Shown: piece by piece, positions 52,711 to 60,802 of the stretch
Position numbering within the stretch: position 1 is the first letter of the stretch
How the letters are laid out: each line of letters starts with the position of its first letter
From: Salinibacterium hongtaonis
Lineage (GTDB): Bacteria; Actinomycetota; Actinomycetes; Actinomycetales; Microbacteriaceae
DNA: 64,000 nt
Assembly (NCBI RefSeq): GCF_003065485.1
Contig: NZ_CP026951.1
Span: forward strand, 1,798,001 to 1,862,000
Direction: 5' to 3'
Program-made: the position numbers and the translations under genes
Notes under the pieces: generated by a model
The model's database searches: none
Told to the model about the DNA's origin: nothing
What the model saw: only the letters and a program-made list of their open reading frames with translations

Positions 52711-53798
52711 AGGGCGCCCACCTTGAGCCTGCGCACGACGGCGATCATGACCGGTGCACCCACTGCGGCCACCACGAGGCCCGCTTCGAGCTCGCCCGTG
52801 CCCAGAACGACCCGACCGATGACATCGGCCACCAGGAGCAGCACAGGCCCGAGAACGAGCGAGAAGATGAGAATCCAGCGGTAGTCCGGCCCCGTTATTG
52901 CCCTGACTGCGTGGGGAATCACGAGCCCGATAAAGACAATTGGACCAGCGAGGGCCGTCGCCGAACCGCACAGAACAACGACCGCGACGGCCGCGGCAGT
53001 GCGAGACAGGAGCGGATTGTCACCAAGCCCGCGCGCTAGCTCTTCGCCAAACGCGAGCAGATTGAGGGTTCTCCCCAGCAACAGTGCGAGCACAAGGCCT
53101 GCTGCCACGAACGGCCACAGGAGCGCAAAAGTATCGAGGCCACGCCCGGCAAGCGAGCCCACCTGCCAGAAACGGTAGGCGTTGAGGGTCTCGGAGTCGC
53201 TGATGAGCATGAGGGTCACGAACGACGTGGCGATAGCCGTGACCGCGGTTCCCGCCAGGGCGAGCTTGACCGGGGTGGCGCCGTAACGCCCGAAGGAACC
53301 GACCGCATAGACGACGACGGCGGCGACCGCAGCACCGGCAAACGCAAACCACACGAATCCGAGCGGCGCCGTAACCCCGAACGCGGCGATCGCGATGACA
53401 ACAAACACCGACGCTCCGGCATTGACGCCCAGTAGCCCGGGGTCTGCGAGGGGGTTGCGAGTGATGCCCTGCATGATCGCACCGGCAACGGCGAGCGCCG
53501 CCCCCGCCGCGAGGCCGATGAGCGTGCGGGGAACGCGCAGGTCGCGCACGATCATGTGCACGTGGTCATCAGCATTCGGCGCGATGAGCGCCTGCACGAC
53601 ATCGCCGAAAGGGATGGCGCGGTTGCCTATGGCCAGGCTGAGCCAGACCGCGATCACGAGAAGCACACCAGAGGCGGCGAGACCGACGATGCGCCGGGTT
53701 CGCCTCGCGGCCGAGGCAGACGTGTGCTGCTCGCGCGACCGCCGCTCGGCGCTCTGGGGTGCGCCCGCCTTCGCCGAGCGGATTGCGTTAACGGCCAC
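52707..53798 (-). CDS. Iron-siderophore ABC permease (FecCD family), first
   Basis: 363 residues from GTG 53798, which shares one base with the stop of the upstream SIP gene (TAGTG). Signatures are RVPRTLIGLAAGAALAVAGAIMQGITRNPLADPGLLGVNAGAS and GPIVFIGLVIPHAVRAITGPDYRW, the latter close to the site that contacts the ATPase. No ATPase gene for the pair lies in the window. Confidence 0.94.
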   Translation of the reverse strand: MAVNAIRSAKAGAPQSAERRSREQHTSASAARRTRRIVGLAASGVLLVIAVWLSLAIGNRAIPFGDVVQALIAPNADDHVHMIVRDLRVPRTLIGLAAGAALAVAGAIMQGITRNPLADPGLLGVNAGASVFVVIAIAAFGVTAPLGFVWFAFAGAAVAAVVVYAVGSFGRYGATPVKLALAGTAVTAIATSFVTLMLISDSETLNAYRFWQVGSLAGRGLDTFALLWPFVAAGLVLALLLGRTLNLLAFGEELARGLGDNPLLSRTAAAVAVVVLCGSATALAGPIVFIGLVIPHAVRAITGPDYRWILIFSLVLGPVLLLVADVIGRVVLGTGELEAGLVVAAVGAPVMIAVVRRLKVGAL

Positions 53799-54763
53799 TA
53801 CTGCAACTCGGCTTTGCCGAGCCTCCAGTAGCCCATGAATGCGATGCGCTTGCGATCGATTCCGATCTCACTGACCAAAAAACGCCGCAGGGACTTGATG
53901 GCGGATGATTCCCCCGCCAGCCAGCCATAGAACCCGGAATCGGCCGTGGCGGGAGACTCCCAGAGCATTTCGGAGTCGACGTCGATCTCTCTGACCTGCT
54001 GAGCAGTGGATGCGAGCGCTGGGCGGACAATGTCGGCGTTGGTCGCGACCCACCCCCTGACGGCCTCGGTGAGCCGCTGGCCGTGCGGGGAGTCCCCTCG
54101 GGGAATCCAGGTGATGTCCACCCCGTCACGCAGCTGCAGGGGAAGCGCATCGTCGTGCTCGGGGATCTCGACAAAGGCGCGGGCGCGCCGCCCCTGCGGC
54201 AGCGTCTCGAGAATTGAGCAGATTGCTGGCACTGCCGTCTCGTCACCGATAAGCAGGTGCTCTGTTGCCTTGCCGGGGTGCCAGTCGATGCCCACCCCGG
54301 AGTCGATGCTCTGGGCGTCGGGGCCGACGAGAATGATTTCGTCATCGATGGTGGCGCGGGTGAGCCAGCGCGATGCCGGTCCCCCACCCTCAGCGTGACA
54401 GACCATGTCGATGTCGACCTCAGCGAGTTCTGGCCGAACCGCGCGCACGGTGTAGGTGCGGAACGGCGATCGCAATTCACCGGGCAGCCCGCGCCAGATG
54501 GAGTACCAGGTGCCCGCCGCAATCACCTCGGGGTCGTCGGCACCGATGTTGCTGAGGTCACCGGCGGCAGGCCCCGTCTCGATGGGGAACACGAGCTTGA
54601 CCCGCTGGTCGAGGCCGTCCGTGCCAAACGTCGTCAGCTCCGCGCCGCCCAGCGTTACCCGAACGAAATGCGGGCTGAGCTTCTGCATCCGCCGCACCGC
54701 GACGCGATAGGGGCGGTAGGAGGGCCTGGCGTCCCTGATGACCGCCTGTTGCGAGGTAAGCAT
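53798..54763 (-). CDS. Siderophore-interacting protein (ferric-siderophore reductase type)
   Basis: 321 residues. The FAD-binding half has SPHFVRVTLGGAELTTFGTDGLDQRVKLVFP and FRTYTVRAVRPELAEVDIDMVCH; the NAD(P) half has HLLIGDETAVPAICSILETLP and FYGWLAGESSAIKSLRRFLVSEIG. This is the ViuB/SIP pattern that releases iron from siderophores by reduction. First gene of the operon; a DtxR-like box and a -10 lie so close that the transcript is probably leaderless. Confidence 0.94.
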   Translation of the reverse strand: MLTSQQAVIRDARPSYRPYRVAVRRMQKLSPHFVRVTLGGAELTTFGTDGLDQRVKLVFPIETGPAAGDLSNIGADDPEVIAAGTWYSIWRGLPGELRSPFRTYTVRAVRPELAEVDIDMVCHAEGGGPASRWLTRATIDDEIILVGPDAQSIDSGVGIDWHPGKATEHLLIGDETAVPAICSILETLPQGRRARAFVEIPEHDDALPLQLRDGVDITWIPRGDSPHGQRLTEAVRGWVATNADIVRPALASTAQQVREIDVDSEMLWESPATADSGFYGWLAGESSAIKSLRRFLVSEIGIDRKRIAFMGYWRLGKAELQ

Positions 54764-54797
54764 TACCTAAGTATGGCATGCCTTACCTAACGGGCAA
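54764..54797 (-). promoter_or_regulatory. DtxR/IdeR-like iron box and promoter of the siderophore operon
   Basis: On the minus strand TTAGGTAAGGCATGCCATA (54790-54772) matches 13 of 19 positions of the DtxR/IdeR consensus and is centred on GGCATGCC. A -10 CATACT (54775-54770) and TTGCCC (54797-54792) with a 16-bp spacer overlap it. The -10 ends six bases before the ATG, so transcription would start at or next to the start codon. A second TTAGGTAA copy lies right at the start codon. Iron-loaded DtxR/IdeR bound here would block transcription. Confidence 0.7.
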
Positions 54798-54813
54798 CGG
54801 GAAAATTTGCCGC

Positions 54814-55296
54814 TTAGGGGTTCTGAAGCAGATCCGCGACCGCACGAGGAACATACGGGCTGATGTCTCCACCGAGCGAGGCCACCTGACGCACGAGCGA
54901 GCTCGAGACATGGGCATGGCCAGGATCCGGCAGCAAGAACACTGTTTCGACGCCGGCGAGGTTGCGGTTGACGATAGCCATAGGAGTTTCGTAGGCAACA
55001 TCCACCTGCGAGCGCACGCCCTTGACCAGAACGCTTGCCCCAACATCCGTGCAGTAGTCCACCAGGAGGCCCACCATCCACGACGTCACGCGAATGTTGG
55101 TGGGCAGCCCGGCATCGGCGATCGAGCGCTCAAGCAACTGGATGCGCTGAGCCACGGGCAGCAGCGCTGACTTGTCTGGGTTATGCACGACGAGAACGTG
55201 AAGTTCGTCGAACATGCGCGCGGCACGATCGATAACGTCGAGATGCCCGAGGGTAACGGGGTCAAACGAACCTGGGACGACGGCGATCCTGCTCAT
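54814..55296 (-). CDS. coaD: Phosphopantetheine adenylyltransferase
   Basis: 160 residues from ATG 55296 (AGGG eight bases upstream); a TTG two codons earlier is less likely. The nucleotidyltransferase site is [27 protein letters not shown] and [22 protein letters not shown] is the second half. It makes dephospho-CoA in coenzyme A synthesis. Lies downstream of recG, the usual actinobacterial neighbourhood. Confidence 0.97.
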   Translation of the reverse strand: MSRIAVVPGSFDPVTLGHLDVIDRAARMFDELHVLVVHNPDKSALLPVAQRIQLLERSIADAGLPTNIRVTSWMVGLLVDYCTDVGASVLVKGVRSQVDVAYETPMAIVNRNLAGVETVFLLPDPGHAHVSSSLVRQVASLGGDISPYVPRAVADLLQNP

Positions 55297-55349
55297 GGAC
55301 AAACCCTATAGGTCAGAAGCACCCCCACACTCGCTAACTTTGTTCGCCT

Positions 55350-57512
55350 TTAGGACCGGGCGAGAAATTCCCGAGCGTCGTCATCGAGTCGACGACCGAG
55401 CGCCTCCCGCAGGGCAGGGCTGTCGACGAGCCCAGGGTCGGCCTCCAGCACACTCGCGGCAACCTCCCGGGCCGCCGAAATAAGGGCTCCATCCTTGGCC
55501 ACGCGCAGCAAACGCAGGCTCGATCGCCCACCGGACTGCACACTGCCCAGAACATCGCCCTCCTGGCGCAGCTCCAGATCTTTCTGCGCGAGCTCGAAAC
55601 CATCGAGGGTCGCCGCCACGGCCTCGACCCGGTCGCGGGCGAGTGTTCCCTCCTCCGCGCGCGTAACCATGAGACACAATCCGGGAACACCGCCGCGGCC
55701 AACGCGACCCCGCAGCTGATGCAGCTGCGAAACCCCAAACCGATCGGCATCCAGAATCACCATGGCCGAAGCGTTGGGCACGTCGACCCCGACCTCGATC
55801 ACGGTCGTCGCCACCACAACATCCAGCTCCCCCGCCGCGAACGCCCTCATCGTGGCGTCCTTGGCCTCCCCCGGCATACGACCATGCAGGATGCCGATGC
55901 GGGCACCCGCGAGATCGGGGTTCTGCGCGAGTTCCGCTGCAACCTCGGTGACGGTTGCGGGCCTAGCCGCGACCTCAGATTTCTCTACTTCTTCGCCGTC
56001 ATCCTCTTCGCCCAGCTTGGGATCGATCGCCGAGCACACGACGAAGGCCTGACGCCCCTTGGCCACCTCCTCGGCGACGCGCTGCCACACCCGCACGCTC
56101 CACGACGGCTTTTCGGCGAGAGGCACCACGAACGATTCGATCGGGATGCGACCGGAGGGCAGCTGCGCGATCGTAGAAACATCGAGGTCGCCGAACACCG
56201 TCATGGCGACCGTGCGTGGGATCGGGGTCGCCGTCAGCACGAGCACATGCGGCGGAATGGAGCCCTTGCGCCTCAGCGCCTCGCGCTGTTCAACGCCGAA
56301 GCGGTGCTGCTCGTCGACGACGACCAGCCCCAGATCGAAGAACTCAACCGAGCCGCTCATGAGCGCGTGCGTTCCCACGACAATGTGCGCGCTGCCCGAG
56401 ACGGCGGCCAGCGTGGATTTTCGCCGGTCAGCGACGGGCTGCTGGCCCGTGATGAGGGTGGGGCGCAGCCGTGCCGCGAGATCGGGGCCAAGCGACGCAA
56501 CGATTGACCGCAAATGCTGGCCCGCCAGGACCTCGGTCGGCGCCAGCAGAGCCGACTGCCCGCCGGAATCGGCGACCGCAAGCATCGCGCGCAGCGCGAC
56601 AAGGGTCTTGCCAGAGCCCACCTCGCCCTGCACCAACCGATTCATCGGAACCGGCTCGGCGATATCAGATGCGATCTGCGCACCGACCGTCTTCTGATCA
56701 TCCGTGAGAGTGAACGGCAGTGCGGCATCGAAGCGCTCCAGGAATCCGCCAGGCTTGGGCACCCGGGGCGTAGCCGCGCGTGCCCGGAGAACCGCACGCT
56801 GCTGAAGCAGGCCCGCCTGCAAGACAAACGCCTCCTGGAACCGCAAAGACTTGCGCGCTGCCCGCCACTCGATGTCCTTGTGCGGGCGGTGGATCAGCTC
56901 AAGTGCCTCCCGAAAGTCCATGAGGGTGCGCTCGGCGCGCACAGAAGCGGGCACCGGGTCGTCGAGAGGGGGCAAGGTATCGAGCACCACGCCCATGGCC
57001 TTCTGGATCTGCCACGACGTCACCGCCGCCGTTGCGGGGTAGATGGGCACAGGCTGCACCGCCCACGCCCTGTGCGCCTCCGACCCAGCATCGGCGGCAT
57101 CCGCATCAAAAAGCTCGTAGTCGGGATGGGCCAGCTGGAGCTGACCGCGGTAATCGCCCACCTTGCCCGCGAAGATTCCCCTGGTGCCAGGGCGCAGTTC
57201 CTTCGCTCGCCACGCCTGGTTAAAAAACGTGAGAGACAGGATGCCGCGGCCGTCACTGATGCGAACCTCAAGAATCGATCCCCGACGATTGCGCATCGAC
57301 CTTTCGCGCACGTCCACAACCTCGGCCACGATCGTCACGTTCTCGTCGATCGGCAACGACGTGATTTCGGTGAGCTCGCCGCGCAGGGCGTATCGGCGTG
57401 GATAGTGGCTCAGCAGATCGCCGACCGTCTCCAGCCCCAGATTGCGCGAAAACGACTGAGCTGTGCGGCCACCTAGCGCGGAGGCAAGCTTGGCGTCGAG
57501 AGGCGATCCCAC
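55350..57512 (-). CDS. recG: ATP-dependent DNA helicase RecG
   Basis: 720 residues. N-terminal wedge/OB domain (VGDLLSHYPRRYALRGELTEITSL), Walker A LVQGEVGSGKTLVALRAML, DEAH-type box VVVDEQHRFGVEQREAL, VLTATPIPRTVAMTVFGDLDVSTI, and the C-terminal helicase motifs VGVDVPNASAMVILDADRFGVSQLHQLRGRVGRG. It remodels stalled forks and branched DNA. Somewhat long for the family owing to a linker after ASAIDPKL (GEEDDGEEVEKSEV). It is divergent from rsmD with a 60-bp gap. Confidence 0.97.
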   Translation of the reverse strand: MGSPLDAKLASALGGRTAQSFSRNLGLETVGDLLSHYPRRYALRGELTEITSLPIDENVTIVAEVVDVRERSMRNRRGSILEVRISDGRGILSLTFFNQAWRAKELRPGTRGIFAGKVGDYRGQLQLAHPDYELFDADAADAGSEAHRAWAVQPVPIYPATAAVTSWQIQKAMGVVLDTLPPLDDPVPASVRAERTLMDFREALELIHRPHKDIEWRAARKSLRFQEAFVLQAGLLQQRAVLRARAATPRVPKPGGFLERFDAALPFTLTDDQKTVGAQIASDIAEPVPMNRLVQGEVGSGKTLVALRAMLAVADSGGQSALLAPTEVLAGQHLRSIVASLGPDLAARLRPTLITGQQPVADRRKSTLAAVSGSAHIVVGTHALMSGSVEFFDLGLVVVDEQHRFGVEQREALRRKGSIPPHVLVLTATPIPRTVAMTVFGDLDVSTIAQLPSGRIPIESFVVPLAEKPSWSVRVWQRVAEEVAKGRQAFVVCSAIDPKLGEEDDGEEVEKSEVAARPATVTEVAAELAQNPDLAGARIGILHGRMPGEAKDATMRAFAAGELDVVVATTVIEVGVDVPNASAMVILDADRFGVSQLHQLRGRVGRGGVPGLCLMVTRAEEGTLARDRVEAVAATLDGFELAQKDLELRQEGDVLGSVQSGGRSSLRLLRVAKDGALISAAREVAASVLEADPGLVDSPALREALGRRLDDDAREFLARS

Positions 57513-57572
57513 CCCACGAGCGTAGCGGGCGACACCGACAGGGCCACATCGCGCAGCCGGTAGGCTCGGCGC

Positions 57573-58124
57573 ATGACGCGCATCATCTCAGGGTTCGCGG
57601 GCTCGCTCGCTATCGCCGTGCCCCCCAAGGGAACCCGGCCCACGAGCGACAGGGTGCGCGAAGCGATCTTCTCGGCTCTCGAAGCGCGAGACGCCATCAC
57701 CGGCGCAACGGTGCTCGACCTCTACGCGGGATCGGGGTCTCTCGGGCTTGAGGCGGCCAGCCGAGGCGCAGTGGACGTGGTGCTCGTCGAAAAGAACAGC
57801 GCAGCATCCGCAATCTGCCGCCGCAATGCCAAGCTCGTGCTCGACCGCGGCCCCAAGAATCTGCGCATCACGATCGCCCCCATTGCCGTGAATTCTTTTC
57901 TCGCTGGCTACAAGGGCAAGGCCGATCTCGTGTTTATCGACCCGCCCTATGACCTCGGCGAAGACGAGCTGGCCGAGACTCTCGCGGCGCTGCCGCTGGC
58001 CGACGACGCCATCGTTATGGTCGAACGCAGTTCGCGCAGCCCAGAGCCCCGCTGGCCCGCCGGGCTCGAACTCGACCGCGGCAAGGACTACGGCGACACG
58101 ACGCTGTGGTGGGCACGAAGCTAA
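57573..58124 (+). CDS. rsmD: 16S rRNA (guanine966-N2)-methyltransferase RsmD
   Basis: 183 residues. The Rossmann methyltransferase site is VLDLYAGSGSLGLEAASRGAVDVVLVEKN and the catalytic DPPY appears as DLVFIDPPYDLGED. The N-terminus IISGFAGSLAIAVPPKGTRPTSDRVREAIFSALEAR is typical. Its stop codon overlaps that of the convergent thiL gene (CTAA). Confidence 0.95.
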   Translation: MTRIISGFAGSLAIAVPPKGTRPTSDRVREAIFSALEARDAITGATVLDLYAGSGSLGLEAASRGAVDVVLVEKNSAASAICRRNAKLVLDRGPKNLRITIAPIAVNSFLAGYKGKADLVFIDPPYDLGEDELAETLAALPLADDAIVMVERSSRSPEPRWPAGLELDRGKDYGDTTLWWARS

Positions 58125-59104
58125 CCCAGAGCGCCAGACCAGCCCCGATACGGATCCCACCCACCCGCATCGACGGCAGTGCCATCGAGAAGCACCGGAT
58201 GCTTGCCCGCCGGCAGAACGACGCCGATGGAGCGAAATCCGCCCGGCAGCTCAGCGCCCTCGGGGAACGTCGCCAGCAGCGAGTGATCTTCCCCGCCATG
58301 GAACGCCGTGAGCGGATCGGCTCCGAGGGCCAGCGAAAACAGGTCGAACGTGACCTCGCTCGCCACGGCAATGCGGGCGGCATCTTTGGCGAGGCCGTCG
58401 CTGAGATCGAGCATCGACGTCGCCCCGGCCTGCGCTGCAGCGGGTCCGTCCGCAATCGGAGGCGACGGGCGCAGTTGGGGGCCGGTGCGATCCCGGAGGG
58501 CGGCGGCCCGCTGAGAGTCGGGATGGCCTGCTGCGTCAATGCCCTCGGCAAATAGGAGGTGGAGCGCTGCGGCGGCCTCACCCAGCACCCCGGAGACGGC
58601 GATGACATCGCCGACCTGCGCGCCGGAGCGCGTCACGGCATCCCGGCCCTCAAGATCGCCGAAGGCGGTGACCGCAATCGTCATGGTGGTCGATACCGAC
58701 AGGTCTCCGCCGACCACGCCGCAGCCGGGCGCGAGCGCCTCGCACGCCTGCCGCAGGCCATCCGCAATGCCCTCCAGAAACGAAACGGGTGTCTCGGCCG
58801 GAACGGCCAGGGCCACGACCAACGCGGTCGGCACGGCGCCCATCGCCGCAACATCGGAGAGGTTAGATGCCGCGGCCTTCCAGCCCAGGTCACCAGCCTC
58901 GGACCACGCGAGCCTGAAATCTGGCCCGTGGATCATCATGTCCGTCGTCACCACGAACCGCCCGTCCGGTGCCGCAATGATCGCCGCATCGTCGCCGGGA
59001 CCGAGGATCGTGGATCGCGATTCCGGCAGAAGCGGAAAGATGCGCCGAAGCGCCTCGTTCTCGCCCAACGATGCGAGGGTATCGGCTGTCTTCACACTGG
59101 ACAC
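58121..59104 (-). CDS. thiL: Thiamine-monophosphate kinase
   Basis: 327 residues from GTG 59104 with AAGG five bases upstream. Motifs of the PurM-like ATP-binding fold are present: ILGPGDDAAIIAAPDGRFVVTTDMMIHGPDF, KAAASNLSDVAAMGAVPTAL, GGDLSVSTTMTIAVTAFG, SMLDLSDGLAKDA. It makes thiamine diphosphate from thiamine monophosphate. Only 14 bp separate its start from the divergent DUF3515 gene. Confidence 0.95.
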   Translation of the reverse strand: MSSVKTADTLASLGENEALRRIFPLLPESRSTILGPGDDAAIIAAPDGRFVVTTDMMIHGPDFRLAWSEAGDLGWKAAASNLSDVAAMGAVPTALVVALAVPAETPVSFLEGIADGLRQACEALAPGCGVVGGDLSVSTTMTIAVTAFGDLEGRDAVTRSGAQVGDVIAVSGVLGEAAAALHLLFAEGIDAAGHPDSQRAAALRDRTGPQLRPSPPIADGPAAAQAGATSMLDLSDGLAKDAARIAVASEVTFDLFSLALGADPLTAFHGGEDHSLLATFPEGAELPGGFRSIGVVLPAGKHPVLLDGTAVDAGGWDPYRGWSGALG

Positions 59105-59118
59105 GGTAGCCTTAACCG

Positions 59119-59607
59119 GTGCCCCTCACGTCGCAGCGCACCCTTGCTGCAGCCCTCACCGCAACCGCAATCGCCCTTCTCACCGGATGCGCTGGCGTGG
59201 TCCCCATGACCGCAGCGCCGTATGCAACATCCGTGGACTGTGCCGAGATCACCGTTCGGCTTCCCGACGCGATCAACGATCTGAAGCTGCGCGAAACCGA
59301 CGCTCAGGCGACCGCAGCGTGGGGCGACCCCACCGCTGTTCTGCTGCGATGCGGGGTCGAGGTGCCGGGCCCGTCCACGCTGCCGTGCTTCACGGTCAAG
59401 GGCATCGACTGGCTGCGCGATGACGCAGACGCGCCCACGTTCGTGTTTACGACCTATGGACGCGACCCTGCCGTTGAGGTTGTTATCGACGCCGAGGCCA
59501 CCTCGGGTACTTCCGCTCTCCTTGCCATCGCGAATGCGGTCGGAAGCATTCCTGCCACCGGCGCCTGCACCTCGCCAGAGGACGTTCTGGAGCTGCCAGA
59601 AGGCTAG
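59119..59607 (+). CDS. DUF3515 lipoprotein
   Basis: 162 residues from GTG 59119. A lipoprotein signal (TLAAALTATAIALLTGC, lipidated Cys near residue 24) precedes the DUF3515 domain (VDCAEITVRLPDAINDL, AAWGDPTAVLLRCGVEVPGPS, GIDWLRDDADAPTFVFTTYGRDPAVEV). The family is confined to actinobacteria and usually lies beside ddl and thiL; function unknown. TAGCCT six bases before the start may be a -10 of a leaderless transcript. Confidence 0.9.
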   Translation: MPLTSQRTLAAALTATAIALLTGCAGVVPMTAAPYATSVDCAEITVRLPDAINDLKLRETDAQATAAWGDPTAVLLRCGVEVPGPSTLPCFTVKGIDWLRDDADAPTFVFTTYGRDPAVEVVIDAEATSGTSALLAIANAVGSIPATGACTSPEDVLELPEG

Positions 59608-60755
59608 CCGCGCGGGCCGTCGAGCCCGACCAGCTTGCCCGCGATTCCACCGGCGGCGCGAAGGGCTGCGCCCGAACCGAATCCGGCGGCGGGCAGCTGA
59701 AAGCGCTTGTCGCGCGCCTCAATGAGGGCGTCGCGCAACACCGTGGCGGCTGACTGCTGGGGAGCCCAGAGGTACAGCGACATGGCACCGGGGATCGAGT
59801 TGACCTCGTTCACGAATAGCTCGCCCGTCGACTCATCGAGCAGCAGGTCAACACGGGCGACTCCCGTTAGAGCGGTAACTTCCGCAACCTGGCGGGCCAG
59901 CTCATCCGCACGCTCGGCGATGCCGGGAGCAACGTTGGCGGGGAGCTCGCGCGGCGCACTCGTGAGCCCGGCCTCCGTGCCGGCTGATCCGGCGAGGTAC
60001 TTCTCTGCATACGAGTAGAGGCCAGATTCGGCGGAGCCACCGCGAAGGGGCTTCTCCAGCTGAGTCGTCTCAAGCACGGGGTACGTGCGGAAGGCGATGT
60101 TGAGGTCAACCAGGTCGGGGCGGTACGGCTCGAGCACGGCACCGGACCTCAGGTGCGTGCTGGCCTTGCCGATGGCACGCGCCGCGGCGATGTCGTCGAC
60201 GATCTCGATGCCAATGGATGAGCCGCCAAAGCGCGGTTTGACGATGTAGGGGCCCGAGAACGACGGCTCGCGGGTCTGCGAGAGCAATTCGCGCGGCAGT
60301 GACGGGATGCCGGCAGTTCCGAGCAGGCCACCGAAGGCGAGCTTGTCCATGCCGACGGCGCCAGCGAACAGGCTCGACCCGGTCGCCGGGATGCCGAGCA
60401 GGCTGAACAGGGCCGCAGCCCCTCCGCCCTCTCCGACGCCACCGTGCAGGGTGACGAGGACGGCCTCTGGCTCGAGCTGGTCCTCGCCGAAGCGCTTCTT
60501 GATAAAGAGGCCCGACTTCTCGCCGAGGCGCACTTCGACCGACTTCGAGTTCGCCGGAACGCCCTCGAGGTAGTCCTTAGCCTCGGTCGCAGACGGCACG
60601 AGGTAGAACCCGCCAGCGGGTGCCCAGTAGATCGGCAAAACCGTGTCGCCCGCAGCCGTGAGCACGCGCTCCGACTGAAGTCCCGTGAGGATCGAGATCT
60701 CGTGCTCGGGCGACGGCCCGCCAAAGAGAACCGCCCAGGTTGTGCTCACTGCCAT
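59604..60755 (-). CDS. ddl: D-alanine-D-alanine ligase
   Basis: 383 residues. ATP-grasp motifs: LFGGPSPEHEISILTG (residues 10-24), LHGGVGEGGG (103-112), YIVKPRFGGSSIGIEIV (170-186), the substrate loop GLYSYAEKYL (245-254), and FVNEVNSIPGAMSLYLW (314-330). The Lys-Tyr in the loop fits a D-Ala-D-Ala product rather than D-Ala-D-Lac. The SIPGAMSLYLW ending differs from the common NTLPGFT form. It lies 47 bp after the membrane MurF-like gene, so it is probably co-transcribed. Its stop overlaps that of the convergent DUF3515 gene (CTAG). Confidence 0.93.
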   Translation of the reverse strand: MAVSTTWAVLFGGPSPEHEISILTGLQSERVLTAAGDTVLPIYWAPAGGFYLVPSATEAKDYLEGVPANSKSVEVRLGEKSGLFIKKRFGEDQLEPEAVLVTLHGGVGEGGGAAALFSLLGIPATGSSLFAGAVGMDKLAFGGLLGTAGIPSLPRELLSQTREPSFSGPYIVKPRFGGSSIGIEIVDDIAAARAIGKASTHLRSGAVLEPYRPDLVDLNIAFRTYPVLETTQLEKPLRGGSAESGLYSYAEKYLAGSAGTEAGLTSAPRELPANVAPGIAERADELARQVAEVTALTGVARVDLLLDESTGELFVNEVNSIPGAMSLYLWAPQQSAATVLRDALIEARDKRFQLPAAGFGSGAALRAAGGIAGKLVGLDGPRG

Positions 60756-60802
60756 CTACTTCATCCATTCACTCGCTGGGTTGCACTTCTCCCGCGCGAC
60801 GA

